DNA of 64,000 nucleotides from contig OY783218.1 of the NCBI GenBank assembly GCA_963678705.1, positions 4,474,152 through 4,538,151 on the forward strand, in the 5' to 3' direction. Numbering within the stretch: the first letter of the stretch is position 1; every line of letters begins with the position of its first letter. The DNA is from Panorpa germanica (lineage: Eukaryota > Arthropoda > Insecta > Mecoptera > Panorpidae). Both the position numbers and the translations under genes were made by a program. A model generated the notes under the pieces. The model had not been told where the DNA came from and made no database searches. It worked only from the letters and a program-made list of their open reading frames with translations. Below are positions 36,443-48,856 of the stretch, one piece after another.

Positions 36443-36494
36443 TGAATGATGCCGATAGCTGCCTTCATGTTCTCCCCTCCCCCCTTCACCATTT
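36443..36494 (+). CDS. Candidate 52-nt internal exon
   Basis: A strong acceptor (CCCTGTTTTCATTTTTCAG, ending at 36442) is followed 52 nt later by the donor GTGAGTAG. A second donor, GTGAGTAC, lies 8 nt further on. Only one frame is open: two bases, then codons reading NDADSCLHVLPSPLHH. Local composition changes sharply to C-rich. This is the best acceptor-donor pair on the plus strand that I found. The peptide is unrecognised, and chance pairs of this quality do occur in 64 kb. Confidence 0.25.
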
Positions 36495-36854
36495 GTGAGT
36501 AGGTGAGTACCTGAGGGTGTGATAAGGGGTGCAGTGGAGTAAACAGGGGTGGCATAAGGTGCTTTCATGACTCCTTTGCTTCTTTTATTTTATTTTTTAA
36601 AACTTAACTTTTTTTTTCGGTTGTGGTTTGCCACAGGAAATATTCTAAATGTCAACCCGGAGACTTGTTAACACAAATGCAGAAACTTTTTATGAAGTTT
36701 TTTAATTGTTTTTCTTCTCTAATTAGAATAATTAAATTAAAAATATATATTTCAAGTTTATAAATACTTAATTTTACTGCCTTGAATTTTTGAAGAAAGA
36801 TATATAAAAGGAGGTTGGTTAAAAAATTTAAAAATGTTTGAATAATATGTTTTA

Positions 36855-37027
36855 GAGCGGTCACACACTGGACGATGTGTGTTCGATGAATACTTCGATG
36901 AATACTTTTTTTTTATTTTGTAATAATATGCCACGCTGCAATCTTTTACAATAAGTATAAACAATAAGTACCTATGCTAAAAATGAAAATTAACCTAGAT
37001 AAGAAATAGTCGTCCAGTGACGGCTGT
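36855..37027. mobile_element. Possible short MITE
   Basis: GAGCGGTCACACACTGGACGA at the left pairs in reverse complement with TCGTCCAGTGACGGCT at the right, allowing a 3-base gap. The interior has a direct doubling of CGATGAATACTT near 36888. No target duplication is clear. Confidence 0.4.
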
Positions 37028-37376
37028 ATCTATGGATGACAATTAAAAACGTTGTGGTAGCTTTAACACACTATGTCTTTTTAGTCTCTTAAAGTCAGAC
37101 ATATGTTTATCTAGTAAATTCACAGCTAGATAGTTTGGATGATTGTTTAGCCGCTACTGGTATCTTTGGTTGAAATTGTTAATTTCTTCTTTCACAGTTT
37201 TAATTCCGAAGTCATGGTTGATGAATTTGTTACTAATATATCACGGAATATCCATAATGGTCCTTATTGTCCTTGACTCAAATCTTTCTAGTATTTCTAT
37301 GTTTGAAACACACTTATTCAATGATGAATACTAACAAGATAAAAAATTTACTTTATCCGAAACTAATTCAATTGTA

Positions 37377-37559
37377 TAGTTTAAATTACGAGAGATTGGC
37401 GATGACTCATGCTTAAAAGAAGTTGTACCGAAGAAATCTACGACACAATGAAAAAGCATTGTACCATTAATTTTTTGTTTTGTGTATTTGAACGAATTCT
37501 ACAGTTCTTATAACCTCTTTTAAGCATAAGTCACAGCCGAACACTCGTAATTTCATCTA
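37377..37559. mobile_element. TA-flanked MITE, family M, copy 2
   Basis: 183 bp with terminal inverted repeats of about 50 bp. The left end TAGTTTAAATTACGAGAGAT pairs with the right end TAGATGAAATTACGAGTGTT (minus strand). Both arms contain GACTYATGCTTAAAAGA. TA target duplications lie at 37375-37376 and 37560-37561. It shares its terminal sequence with 33805-34007. No ORF, so it was mobilised in trans by a Tc1/mariner-type transposase (inferred from TA). Confidence 0.8.
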
Positions 37560-37599
37560 TACTATCTAATGTTTTATTTTTTTTACAAAACCTAGTAGT

Positions 37600-37780
37600 A
37601 TTTAATGTAAGAGAATTTTCTTTTATTATTTTATGGCCATTCTTAAAGCGTTAAGAAGGTTTATGAGTATGCTCTTGCTAAAATGATAGATTTATTTTTT
37701 TCAAAGCAGTTTTTTGCATAAAAAACGTTGTATATTAGGTAAAATACTTTACATAACAGGTAAATTTAGGTATCTAATGT
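37600..37780 (+). repeat. Family C repeat copy
   Basis: TTCAAAGCAGTTTTTTGCAT, then AAAACGTTGTATATTAGGTA, matching 31960-32190 and 12190-12440. Confidence 0.55.
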
Positions 37781-38394
37781 CAAATTTTCGATAAACAATG
37801 TTCCCGCTATCTATTAGTAACTAAAAAATAACACCATATGTCTATCACAAAAAATTCTGATACGACATTATGATCTATTAAAACTTCAATCAATTAAAAC
37901 ACGGGAAATGATTGAAGCTGCTTCTTTATTAGACGGTATTGATATCAATCGATTATATTTAAATTAAATATATATTAATGACTTCCGTTCTATTTTATTT
38001 ATATTATAAATTTAGTTTAAAAAAAACTATTATAAAAAAAGAATTATGATTATATTTAATACGTGAGAGAATCTACAGTTGGAGGTGTTGACTTGACTGA
38101 TAATTGTTTTTGACCCTCTTTTTATAGAACTCTTTTATTAATAACCAAAGTATGAATGTTTTGTTATGTGAGTATATGTATGTATATGGAGTAGTTCGTT
38201 ATCCGTAGACACTGACACTGCGTATGGTGTCAGCTGCTTTCAATTGAAAAACTCATTTTACACTTGATAAACATCGCTTGGTTTCATTTCATATTTTATA
38301 GCAGTAATACTATTTATATCTATGCAAGCTATTTATTTCGATTTGAGCCATGAATAATATAGTTACTTCCCTGAACATTCAAAGTGATCCAAAA

Positions 38395-38712
38395 AAACAT
38401 TTGAGTGAAATAGCATAGGTAGGTGACGTTCCAGTACAAAAAATTGTGAGAACTTTTTCATAAAAACATTCTTTCTCTTTCAAACATCATGCAATTAAAT
38501 AGAGATATAGTTGTTGTCTCTTTTACATTTGAAAATATTTATTTTAGTAGAGATAAAATTCCACATTCATTTCACCAGAATATCATAGAAAAAGAAACAA
38601 GATGACTTTAATGGTTTATTTGCAACTTCATTCAATACTGGTACCGTAGTGAGGCCATATGAAGTGATTTTGCCAGTTGTAGTTCATATCACTGACATTT
38701 CCCTTGGACGAG
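38395..38712 (+). repeat. Dispersed repeat family K, copy 1
   Basis: Reverse-complement match to 50695-51060. Shared words in order: AAAAAATTGT(G/C)AGAA, CATTCTTTCTCTTTC, GTTGTTGTCTCTTTTACATT, TTCATTTCACNAGAATATCA, GAAAAAGAAA, TTTAATGGTTTATTTGC, GTAGTTCATAT(C/T)ACTGACATTT. Similarity over more than 300 bp is high for non-coding DNA. The class is unknown. Confidence 0.75.
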
Positions 38713-40247
38713 TGAAATTAAATTGAATTGTTTCATGACAAAAGGGTGCAAGAGTACACTTCTATCCCATTGCCATGAAAGAAAATACAAAAAAAAATTA
38801 GGAAATAAATTTTTTTGTTATTATGTTTATATTATTATTGTCACTATTTGAGTTGTTGTTAAAATTTGTTCAGCACCTTGTGACTGAATTCAAAGTCCTT
38901 TATACCCTTTCCCTATGAACACTGAACATGCAACTTCCTGAAACTAATCCTAAAAGCGTCTATGTATAAGCCTCATTTTAATACAATTATAAGCTAGTCT
39001 AGTAATTCTAAAAAAATTAAGTCGATTGACCGTTTTATTATACTTTGAGATAAATTTAATTAAGGTTTGATTCATTTAAAATTGAAACAACGAGAATGAA
39101 TGAGAGGCAAACACATTTTACGTGTACTTACACCAGTTTTATATTTTTAATATAGAAAAAAACAAATTGATATATTTTTTAAAAGGAGATATATTATTTA
39201 TATTAGGCAGATATACCCCCTACTTTTAGGATTGTTAAATGATTGACCGTCTCGGTATTTATATAAGGAAATATGAAGTTGATGTTTATTTCACAAATTT
39301 AATCCTCATTAAAGGTCATGCGAATCGGTAAAACACAGATCGTATATACCTAAATGAACGACTAGACTAGCTTAAGTCAAATTTAATTTTTAATTACTAC
39401 AAACCTATGCTGAATGTAGATGGGTTAGCAGACGCAGCTGTGTATACAATTTCATCAATATAATAACAATAAAAATTAAAGTAATATACTACGTTACTTT
39501 CCGTTAATTGCACGTGTGTTTTAAATTGTTATTACTAGTTTATGTTGTGTCTGAGTACTAACATATCTCTATCTCACGTAAGAAATACAAAAATCTATTA
39601 GTTAAAAAGAGACAGATATAGTCTCATCTGCATACTTAGCACATAATCATGTCGTATCCCAATTTGAGTGACTGTTTTTATTTTTTATTTAGTTGTTTTT
39701 TTAAAATAGCTTTATTACAACTGAGTAGTCATAAACATTTTTAGTTTTATTATTTTTATGTCCCAAGAGGAGCCATCTCACATCTCATATGAAAGTAATA
39801 AAATTTGTATGTGGACGGATGCTGGAAGAAGGATTACTGCGAACGACCCGTTGTAAATTTATGTATTTTTGTTTTTATAAAAACATTCGTTTTGCATTCT
39901 ACAATATGTTGTATTTTTGTTTTTTATATATTTGTTGAAATAATACCAATAAAATGTGGTAGTATTAATTTGAGTAAAATTCGAAATTGACTACGTACTA
40001 TATGTATATGTATATATACCACATTGTAAAAATATTTTTACAAACATACTGGAACAGAAAAATTAAAATAATAACAGAAAAAATATTTAGAGTCTGAATA
40101 CACATGTAATGGAAAAATATTCGCGATTACTTATTACTATTTATTTCCTGTAAAATGTAAAACAAGCAGCAAAACTGAAATTCAAAGTTGATATAGCTAT
40201 AACTCGGTAAGCATTTAGATGTTTAAAAAAATAAAAACGCCAATATA

Positions 40248-41078
40248 CAGGGTGCGGCAACATAACTTCCTTTTGTCAAAACTTAATAAAACCCATTGTT
40301 TGAACTAAAAAATTTCTATTTGTTTTTTATAATGTATAGGCATATATTAAAGTTTGGTTTTAGTTAGTTTTGAAGATCAAATCAGGGAGGTGACGTCCTC
40401 CATTCTCCATACACTGAGTAAACCGATTTCTGGCATTTGTCATGACTCGTGGCAGTATAGCAGAAGTTAAGTTGGCAATTTCTTCCTGGATGTTAGTCTT
40501 CAAACCTTGTTAGTGTTCACATAAGCACGGGATTTTAAAAAGAACAATAGCGTCCTCAGGAACGACTTCCAGAAGAACCTCACACGCGTGCCTCCGAGAA
40601 TTGAAATCACTTTCAGAAAGTTACTGCACAATCGCCATCTTGTATGGATGGAAATGAGGATCATCATGAAGAATTCTTCTCACAGAACGATCGGAGCGTC
40701 CAAAAGCAGAAGCGACTGCCTCAATGGTCTCAGGTGATCTAATGGGCCGAGGGACTCCAGTTCTTCGTCTTGTCGCACTTGCAGTTTGTCTGAACCAAGT
40801 GCTAACGTAACATTTGATTTAATACAGTGGCCAACAAGGCTAAATTAAAACGATTCCGGAAGGCGCGCTGGGTTGCGATCACAGAACATCCGCTCAAAAA
40901 GTGGGCCTCTATGGCAAACGCACGCTTCTGAGTGTTCCAACGCATGATGGCAACTGAACTGTGTCGGGACAAAACTTTATTGTCCCGCCTCTCGAACGAA
41001 ACCACTAGCGCTCCGCTACGACATCAACCGACTGAATGGCGCGCTTTTTAAAAAAGGAGGTAATGCTGCCGCACCCTG
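40248..41078 (-). mobile_element. Internally deleted mariner/Tc1-type element
   Basis: 831 bp with terminal inverted repeats CAGGGTGCGGCAACATAACT (left) and CAGGGTGCGGCAGCATTACCT-like (right, minus strand, one base shorter than written here may apply). Flanked by TA at 40246-40247 and 41079-41080. It carries a broken transposase on the minus strand. A full-length relative would be roughly 1.2-1.3 kb, so this is a non-autonomous deletion derivative. Its reading-frame damage and its position inside an older repeat indicate moderate age. Confidence 0.88.
40370..41005 (-). pseudogene. Mariner-type transposase pseudogene, catalytic core deleted
   Basis: The family cuts and pastes its own element at TA sites, using an N-terminal DNA-binding region and a C-terminal DDE/D nuclease. 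The N-terminal part (about 40802-41005) reads AFAIEAHFLSG then QRAFRNRFNLAL, the helix-turn-helix region (DUF4817-like) of insect mariner relatives. A frame change near 40800 is followed by TWFRQTASATRRRTGVPRP and SDRSVRRILHDDPHFHPYKM. After an in-frame stop comes EVVPEDAIVLF. The next residues belong to the far C terminus: SRAYVNTNK, LKTNIQEEIA, then NRFTQCMENGG and DLIFKTN with a stop at 40370. The core between IVLF and SRAY, with all three catalytic acids, is missing. At least two frame changes and one stop are present. Confidence 0.88.
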
Positions 41079-41151
41079 TACATATGTTAACAATTATTTC
41101 AATCAAAATTTAAAACAACTGACGTCTAAAAAATAAGTTTACAAGCCCATT

Positions 41152-42496
41152 GAAATTGATATTTGAAGAACAAAACAAGAACCGATTAAACTAATATTTT
41201 AAAGCTTGATTGCAGTTGCAGCTGAGGCAGGGAGGCCACAACATTCCAAGGTATTGTTCCACGTACCATTTTACTGAAACCTAGTAATACTTAATCTAAG
41301 AAGGTCTTGCTTTATAATTATTTTCCGTTGATGACTAAAATTACCCTATGTCTTGAATATCTTTAAATAATTAATATTTGAATGGGACTGGTACAGCAAG
41401 CAATAAAAACAAATAGCAACATTTAAATATGAAGCAGAAGCAAGAAAATGAAAGTCAAAAAGTGTGACTTATCGTTTCACAAGTACAAGTAATAAAAACA
41501 AAACCATTTTACAAGTAAAGCACTAAGTGATGCCATCCCATATAAATATTTAACCAGTACAGGGGGGTGGCGTTTCGGTTAAGGTAATCTTATACTCTAC
41601 ATGTTATATACTCGCACTTGTATTTTCATAAGACTGTTAACGATTTTCTGGGTGCTTTAGTTCTACAAATAACCACTAAGGGCTCTCACGTCGATTGTGG
41701 GCCCGTGAAGTTGTGAAGTTGTTTTGTGGCATCAGCTGTTGAGCTCCTAAATGGGCTCCCGCAATTGATGTTAATATCTTTTGACACTTAAGAAAAAAAA
41801 AACAAAATATTATGGTTATTATGATTGCTGTTTTAATATTTTATAACATGGAAGATGTAGTTATATTTAAATTTTAAATTTAACAATTATTGAAATGGAT
41901 TTAGGGAGTTATAAGCAGAGGCGGATTAACGCGCAGGTGATAGAGGTGTTTGTATCGGAACCCGTAAAAGGATAAAATTAGTCTTAAAAGAATAAAATTA
42001 GTAATTAAAAAAAGGATATGTTTACTAATAAACTGTTTCAATAAATTATTAAGTTCGCCTCATGATATCGGAGCTATTTTGCAACTTATTTAAGGTCCCC
42101 CGAAAGGTTTAGAATAAATTAAATGACTTTATTTTGCCAATAATTTCTGTGTCGATTTATATTTCTTAAGTATTGTTCGTAAATGGTAAAAGTCGTCCTT
42201 AAAAGTTATATAGAAAGAGGTCTTATTGTAAATTACAAATAAGATCTTAGAGGGTTATTTTGATTTGCAATTTTAAGCGATCTTATATATAATCGCACAT
42301 ATACTAAACATAAGAGTCTAATATAAAGCGTAAGAGCGATGGGCTTCTATACGATCAGATCTGTCGTATATGGAAACACTAAAATCAAAACAACATATCT
42401 GAATCTGAGAGTATTAAAAGACATTTCTGCCAGATTTAAAATCGAATCTCAATCGAAATCTGATTTGATTGTCTAAATGTATCTTAAATGTATCTT
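41152..42496. other. AT-rich DNA with a hAT-like end word
   Basis: AGCAGAGGCGGATTAACGCG near 41920 resembles the CAGAGCCGGATTAAGGC end at 49586 and may be a lone element end. A GC-richer patch near 41690-41760 contains a GTGAAGTT doublet. A degenerate C-like stretch lies near 41270-41350. TATACGATCAGATCTGTCGTATA near 42348 is a near-perfect short palindrome. Confidence 0.4.
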
Positions 42497-42533
42497 AAAT
42501 CAGAATAAGATCGTCACGATCCTATTCTGAATT
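42497..42533. other. 37-nt near-perfect hairpin
   Basis: AAATCAGAATAAGATCGT is followed, after a single base, by ACGATCCTATTCTGAATT, which pairs with it at 16 of 18 positions. The loop is effectively nil, so it is a palindrome and not a classic RNA hairpin. It may be the junction or end of a degraded palindromic element. Two copies of AAATGTATCTT lie directly upstream. Confidence 0.6.
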
Positions 42534-45500
42534 TTTTTCTAGAAGTTAGAATATGAAAGTTATGAATCTTACGGCAGGTATATAGAATATTAAAATGATA
42601 CTCTCAAATATTAAATTACTTATTACTGTTTCTTAAGGGCTCCTTAAATTATACCACCAGGGCCACACCCCCTTTTGCCCACTACTGATGAAAGACATAG
42701 TTATGATTAAATTTTAAATTGAACAATTCTTGAAACGGATTCAGGGTGTTGTATACGATCTCGTATGTTTATAATCAGATGAATAACATCCCTGTCTTCT
42801 TCCTCCCCTTTCCCACACACTCATCCAGAGTCCTTCTACGTCTACATCCACACATATCATCTAACCATCAAGCCCGCGTTCATCTCCCTGGAATTAGCAT
42901 TAACGCTCTCATTGTTTTGTTAGATTCCGGTCGGATTCTAATTACTACTGCCTTGTGTAATACATATGCATATGTATCTATGTGTGTGTGTGTATGTGTA
43001 TTTGTACGATTATAAGCGGAAACCTTTATAACTTAGTATAAATAGAAATAACAAGTTATTATACTAAATCCATATCATGTGGATATGATAAAACATTCTC
43101 ATAACATAAGGGGTGGTAGGGAGGAGGATGAGGGGCGTCGTTGATGACGTCATATATACACAACATACACTAATTAAGTCTATGACTACTGATGATGATT
43201 ACTGTATTTAATTTAATTGATATTTTTGTTTAAAATTAAAATACACCATTTTTACTTTATTACCCCTCGGTTTTATAGACACTAGTGACTAATGAACTAT
43301 CGACAAATATTGTATATACATTGATGCACGTAAAAGTGAACAAACAAAGCACTTATTCCTCCCTGGAAAATTTTATTCGGACGCCCATGCTTATATATCT
43401 GATTACATGCAAGAAGTTACAATCTTAATTTCTATATAACGTATTAAATGTTTAAATGAGGGTCTAACAAAGGGCCGCTGAATGTGACGGACGTGTCGAT
43501 CTTACACGTGACGTAAATAACCATCCTGGCGATTTCTATTTGTAACAACTAGGACATTACATTACTTTCTTTGATTTTGGGCCACCGGTGTGGTTGTTAA
43601 GAATTTAGGGTAGTAATTGGGAAGTAAGTAAGACGAATGGAGAGTGGAAGTGGGGAGGGTATCGGCGATGCATGTATAAGTGCCAATCAATAATATGTTT
43701 GTATTTAAAAAGCTGAAAATGTATTTAAACTGTAAATAAGTTTCTTCACAACGCATATTATCTTTTAAATCGATAATCTTTAACTATAAACACCAGTCCT
43801 TTTCTTTGACTCTCTGTTATCCTCAACCCCTTCTCCTTCCATTGCCCTAACTCCAATGAGATATTAAATAACACGGCGGAAACAAAAACACTACTTGTAT
43901 ATGAATATAAATTCAAACCATTTACTTCTCCACCTCCCCCTCTTACTTTTCTTCCTTTTAGCCCCTTCTATGATCAAACCCTTAATAACCCTAAATGTAA
44001 TTCTTCGTATTAAATTGGCTATACTTTTCCATTCTACAAAAGCTTATTTTACTGGTTGCTCTTTTGTACCCGAATCCGAATCCGTATATCCACTATGTAT
44101 TATAGCTTCTAGAAAATCTTGAATGCGGAAAATCTTTATTCTTTAGGGAATTTTCACCCTGAAGTGTTGTCAATGCTACCAACATAAAACGAAAAGGGAG
44201 TAGGGTAGTGCTCCCCTTTTATACTTGTATATATATTTATATTTATTCTAATAGAAGAAAACGAAGAAGAAACCTGTTTTATCGACAAACAATTGAATCT
44301 ATTACTAAATTTATATAATGGATACAAAAAGAAATGAAATGAATTGTGAAATTAAATTATAAAACGGAAACGGAAAGAACAAACAAAATGATACTTTGTA
44401 AATGTTAGTTTTTTTTATTTTTTTTAAATGAGGAAATAATTCTTTGTTGAAGATATTTGCAAGTAAAAACAAATTTAAAGGGAATTCAAAATGGTTTTCT
44501 TCTTCATTTAAGGACCAACCATTAATTACGTGACGCAACTAGGATGGAGGGGGACACCAAAGTGTGACAAGATGTGACAATAGAATTAAAAAACCATGAA
44601 AACCAGAGAGAAAGATTTTTTTTAGAAAGGAAACGAACACTCGGACTTATGAGACGAGAATATTTCACGTGGACAGTTTTACGTGATGAAATGTTAGTAA
44701 GAAAGCTTCAATTTATCTAATAAGCACGATTATATAACGAATTCCCTGAACGATCTTGCTCAAATTATGCAAAACATTGTAATTGATTACAGCGCTATCA
44801 ATTTAAGAAAAACAAAATTTATAAAATAATTAGTGCGGGCATTTTTAAATTGCAAATTCTGTTAATTTTTAAATATACCTCATACATATAGATCTTTCAC
44901 TTTTAAATAAATAATAAGATTTTGGGTAAAATCTAAGCCGGGTTTCTCAGAGAGCGAACAAGTAGGTCTGTTGCGCATTTAGGTTGCCTTCTTTTCAGGA
45001 AATTATGAGTAGATACAGTTGAATTTAATGATTTTTTGATTTGGATAAGCCTAACATTTTCTCTGAGTGTCTCTGCCTAAAAATGAATCTAAGCAGATAC
45101 AGTTAGGAATTGTATTAAATGAGTAAGTCTAATTTTAATTTAAAACAAGTGGGTGCCGGTGCTGTTTATATTTGATATACAAAACTAATTTATTAAATAA
45201 AGTCTATTTAACGTAATAAAGCTGTATATCTGATATTAAAAGAAAAACAAGCTAATCAAATATATAACAGTTCAAAAAAAAAAGAGAGAAAAAAACATAG
45301 AACATTTGCTTTATATAAATATATTAAATAGATATAAAAAAGAAACATTTTTCTCCTTCATTAAGATTTTTCCACCCTACAGCTAATTTCCTTGGAATTT
45401 ACACTCCCCCTTATTCACTCACCCCACCCATTCCTACTTCATTCTTTCATGAGTTTATTTATTTTTTCTTCAATCTTTTGCCGTCGAACGAAAAAGAAAA

Positions 45501-48489
45501 ATCTCAATCTGGATTCTGAACGGTGACGGGGGAGGGTTCCGTTTTCAAATTAACTTACTAATACTGGAAAAACTTCAGATATATAAGTAAAAATAAAAAA
45601 AATATTTAATGGAAATGTCTAACAAAAAATATATAAGATATTTTTCAGCTTTCTTTAATTAATTACATCGCCAGAGTTTGTCGGAATTAAATAATTTGGA
45701 CGGTCCCTTTTTTAAATAAAAATAAACAGTATAGGAGCGTAATGTAGCAGACGTTTGTTGCTCGACAACGTGGAAAAGGAAAGAACATTTTATTTAATTG
45801 ATACACGGGAATATGTCTTTAGAAGTGTAGCTATAAGAAGCTGTAAGACTTTTTTATTTAAAGCTACGCAGTTTGAAATCCACGCCAATCATGAGTGAAA
45901 TACAGATACAGGGTATATATTAAAAGTATCTAGATACATTACAATACAGTCAATGCTTCAAAAGCAATTAATATATTGCGGTGCTAAATTTCAACACAAG
46001 TATAAAACAAAGCACTTGTATAAAACATAGGTTTTTCTTAATAAAATCACGTAGTAAACGTAGATAACAAATATAAAAATGGATTAAAAACTGATAACCT
46101 GTATAAAATAATAATGTGATTGCTCCGCGGCGTGATGGCAAAGCTGATAATATGTGAACGAGTGTAAAGCGACCGTGCCTATCAAAAGGTTAGATTAGGA
46201 CTGTGTAGAAACCCGAATCCCGATATAGACCTAGAGCGTACGATAGCCTATAATTGAAAACTGCGTCTGATGGCATCTCAGCAGTGTAATTACGCAGCGC
46301 AAATTTCTCTCTAAATCTAGCAAATATATGTAGTGCATGCATAATATGATGTACATAAATTATAACAAAACATAGCCTTAAGTCATAACAATATAAAATT
46401 TTTAAAAAAGAAAATGTAGCATTTATTTTGCCTTATTTAATGCCGAATTGATATAGTGGACTAAACAGATCATAATATACCCGGCTCCTCGAAAATAAGG
46501 AAACGTATGACTAGATAGAATTGAATTTGAAATGTACGTAGAAGCGGACGATAGTTTGGAACTAAAATTTAGACATCTTTAAAATAGACATCCAATTAAT
46601 TATTACTTCGAAAAAAAAAATCTTTGAAACTGAAAAATGTAACTTAAACAGAAATATTCGTAATGTGACAAGTTTGAACAAGTTCCATCTCGTGTTCTGA
46701 TTAAGTTGCTAACTTTACATTGATTTCCTGAATATGTAAATTGTAAAATCCATCTTTTTGACAGTTTCGTTCATTTGTTGGGATTTAAAAATATAAAATA
46801 TTATTTTACTGATATAAAATAAATTTTAGATTAAATGCCAATCACACACTTTAATAATCCATGTTAGAATTTAGATACAGTGTTTCCAGGAAAATATGAA
46901 GAATGTTAAGTTGTATTTTAAGAGAGGAGTTCGTTTTAGATATATACAATCACTATTGTTTACCAACAAAGCCTATTTTGTTATTTTAACTGCTGTAATA
47001 TTATTTTGAAATTAATAATTTATTTAGAATGGTGTGAAATGGTCACTTTTTTGCAATCAAATTGGAGCCAGTGTGTTAACACTCTCGAACAAGTAAACAT
47101 GTGAAACGAAATACAAATTGTTTGAATTCAATGAATACATTCAAAACACTTGACATGACAGAATTATTAAATGAGAATTTAAAATTAAAATAAAAAATAT
47201 AACTGCACAATATTGTGTGTGTACTTGTTGGGTATACATCCGGGATGACGAACATTTTTTATTAAAAATTCATTTATAATTGACTACATTGTAGAGTAAA
47301 TGACCCCGCGTGCGATTGGTTCACTATTCCTGGTGTGTATAAAATATATTTTCATTTGACTAACAATGAAATAAAATGTACACATATTTATCAAACAAAA
47401 AAGCGAATCCAATTGGTAACACTAAAGTATTCAGCGCGTGCTGACATTCGAGAGCATAAATTTAAATAAATAAGACCCAATATTATTAGAATGAAAAATA
47501 ACTCTTGTGAAATATGTTTGAAAAAAAGTAATTAAAATTGAATAACATTCGCTAAGTAACATGAGTATGATTCGTTTATTTGGTGGAACAAGTCGTGCAT
47601 GTTTAAAAATTATTATATCTGCTTAGAGGTAGATTAAGCAGGTCAAGTGCTCCCAAATTTTCTATCCTACATTTTTAAAGAACCTCGTAAATTCCAGCGT
47701 CAATAGAGTCCGTATTTAACAAAACACATAAACTAATCCATAGTTGGATTGAAACACTAGATTCTTTCATTGCATATTCTGAAAGAGTGAAAGAGTGACT
47801 TTGAAAAATGAGAACGTAAAATAGTGGTTCCTTATATGATATTCAATAGGTCTTATAAAATTTTTAAAGACGGTTCTACCAATACAACTTTTTTCAAGTT
47901 GCTTTTCTCTACGACTTATCATTTCTTAACTTTATTGGAATTAATATGTTAACTTTATTGCAATTGCATATGTTAAAAATGTTACCTTAAATGCATATGT
48001 AAAGAAATTATATTCCTTTAGTTGGTAACACTGACCAGAGATATTACAACTGCATTCTGATCAGGTGAACTATCGGTATATATTAGTTGTAACTTCCATT
48101 GTAGTGTGTGTAGTGCAACTGCCTAGTCTGATTCCAACAAAGTAAGTTGGTACAAAGCTCGTATGTCGGTGGAACAGTGACCATGTACTCATGGACTCCA
48201 TGGATAACGTTGTAAGGAATAACAGCGAACAAAGTTGATATTTGGAGCTGGCAGAACTCACTGTGCATAATATTAAGATATTATAAATTAGATAAAAAGG
48301 AATTGACAATTTAAATAATAAACTTTAAACGCCATTTCTTTGATTTCAGGTAGAATAATATGATTTAAGTTAAACAGTGTAATTATTTTAATGTGTATGT
48401 AAATTACCAAAATAAAAGTCTTTGATTTTAAAAGCAAAACATAAGTTTGATTAAAAATTTACAATTTCTAAAGTGTCTTATACATATAT
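42534..48489. other. AT-rich DNA, almost no supported features
   Basis: About 6 kb without clear repeats or genes. It includes a short GT-rich run near 42978, a TGACGTCA near 43145, pyrimidine-rich patches (42780-42850, 43795-43990) that create spurious ORFs, and a GC-richer island at about 46125-46310. A GTATCTAGATAC word near 45927 recalls 21796. Words of the GTTGGTAACACTG type occur at about 47418 and 48024. Confidence 0.4.
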
Positions 48490-48740
48490 TATTTTACTTA
48501 AGCGAAAACGAAAAAATATTTAATCTAAAAAATGACCTATTAACTTTATAAGCCATTATATTTTGAAAAAATCTACTTAAGAAGTTTAATTATACAAAAG
48601 GTTTTTTAAAGAAATTTTACGATTCTATTAAACCGAAAAAGGTAATTTTATTTTTCAATAAGCAATGAAATAAGTCATTAAACTGGTATATTATGTAACG
48701 TTATTTGTATAAAATGTAACTGTGTTTTGCGGGTCATTTT
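48490..48740 (+). repeat. Family C repeat copy
   Basis: TTTTACTTAAGCGAAAACGA, then TATTTTGAAAAAATCTACTT, AAGAAGTTTAATTATAC, GGTAATTTTATTTTTCAATA, then a GTATATTATGTAACG end. Same landmark order as 31960-32190. Confidence 0.5.
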
Positions 48741-48838
48741 TGTGGAAATGTATGTGTGTAGAGAGTCTAGTCGGAAGACTGTCTGGAGCCGTCATCGGTG
48801 TAGCAAAATTATAAATTATTAAATTATTTATAGAGATA

Positions 48839-48856
48839 ATTTTTTTTTTTTTTTTG
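48839..48856. repeat. Poly-T run
   Basis: About 17 consecutive T. Similar runs lie at 62698-62714 (T) and 61583-61597 (A). The 61583 run follows an AATAAA and could be a retroposed poly(A) tail, but nothing upstream is recognisable. Confidence 0.6.

Larger units (their letters stand above)
40168..41151 (+). mobile_element. Family T element, copy 6, split by a mariner
   Basis: The right-hand part of a diverged T element. 40168-40247 matches the AAAACTACAATTCAAA...GCCAATAC region of other copies. 41079-41151 matches the end, finishing ACAAGCCCATT. The 831-bp mariner-type element sits between them at a TA within the GCCAATA word. The left half of T could not be traced. This shows that T inserted before the mariner. 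Confidence 0.65.
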
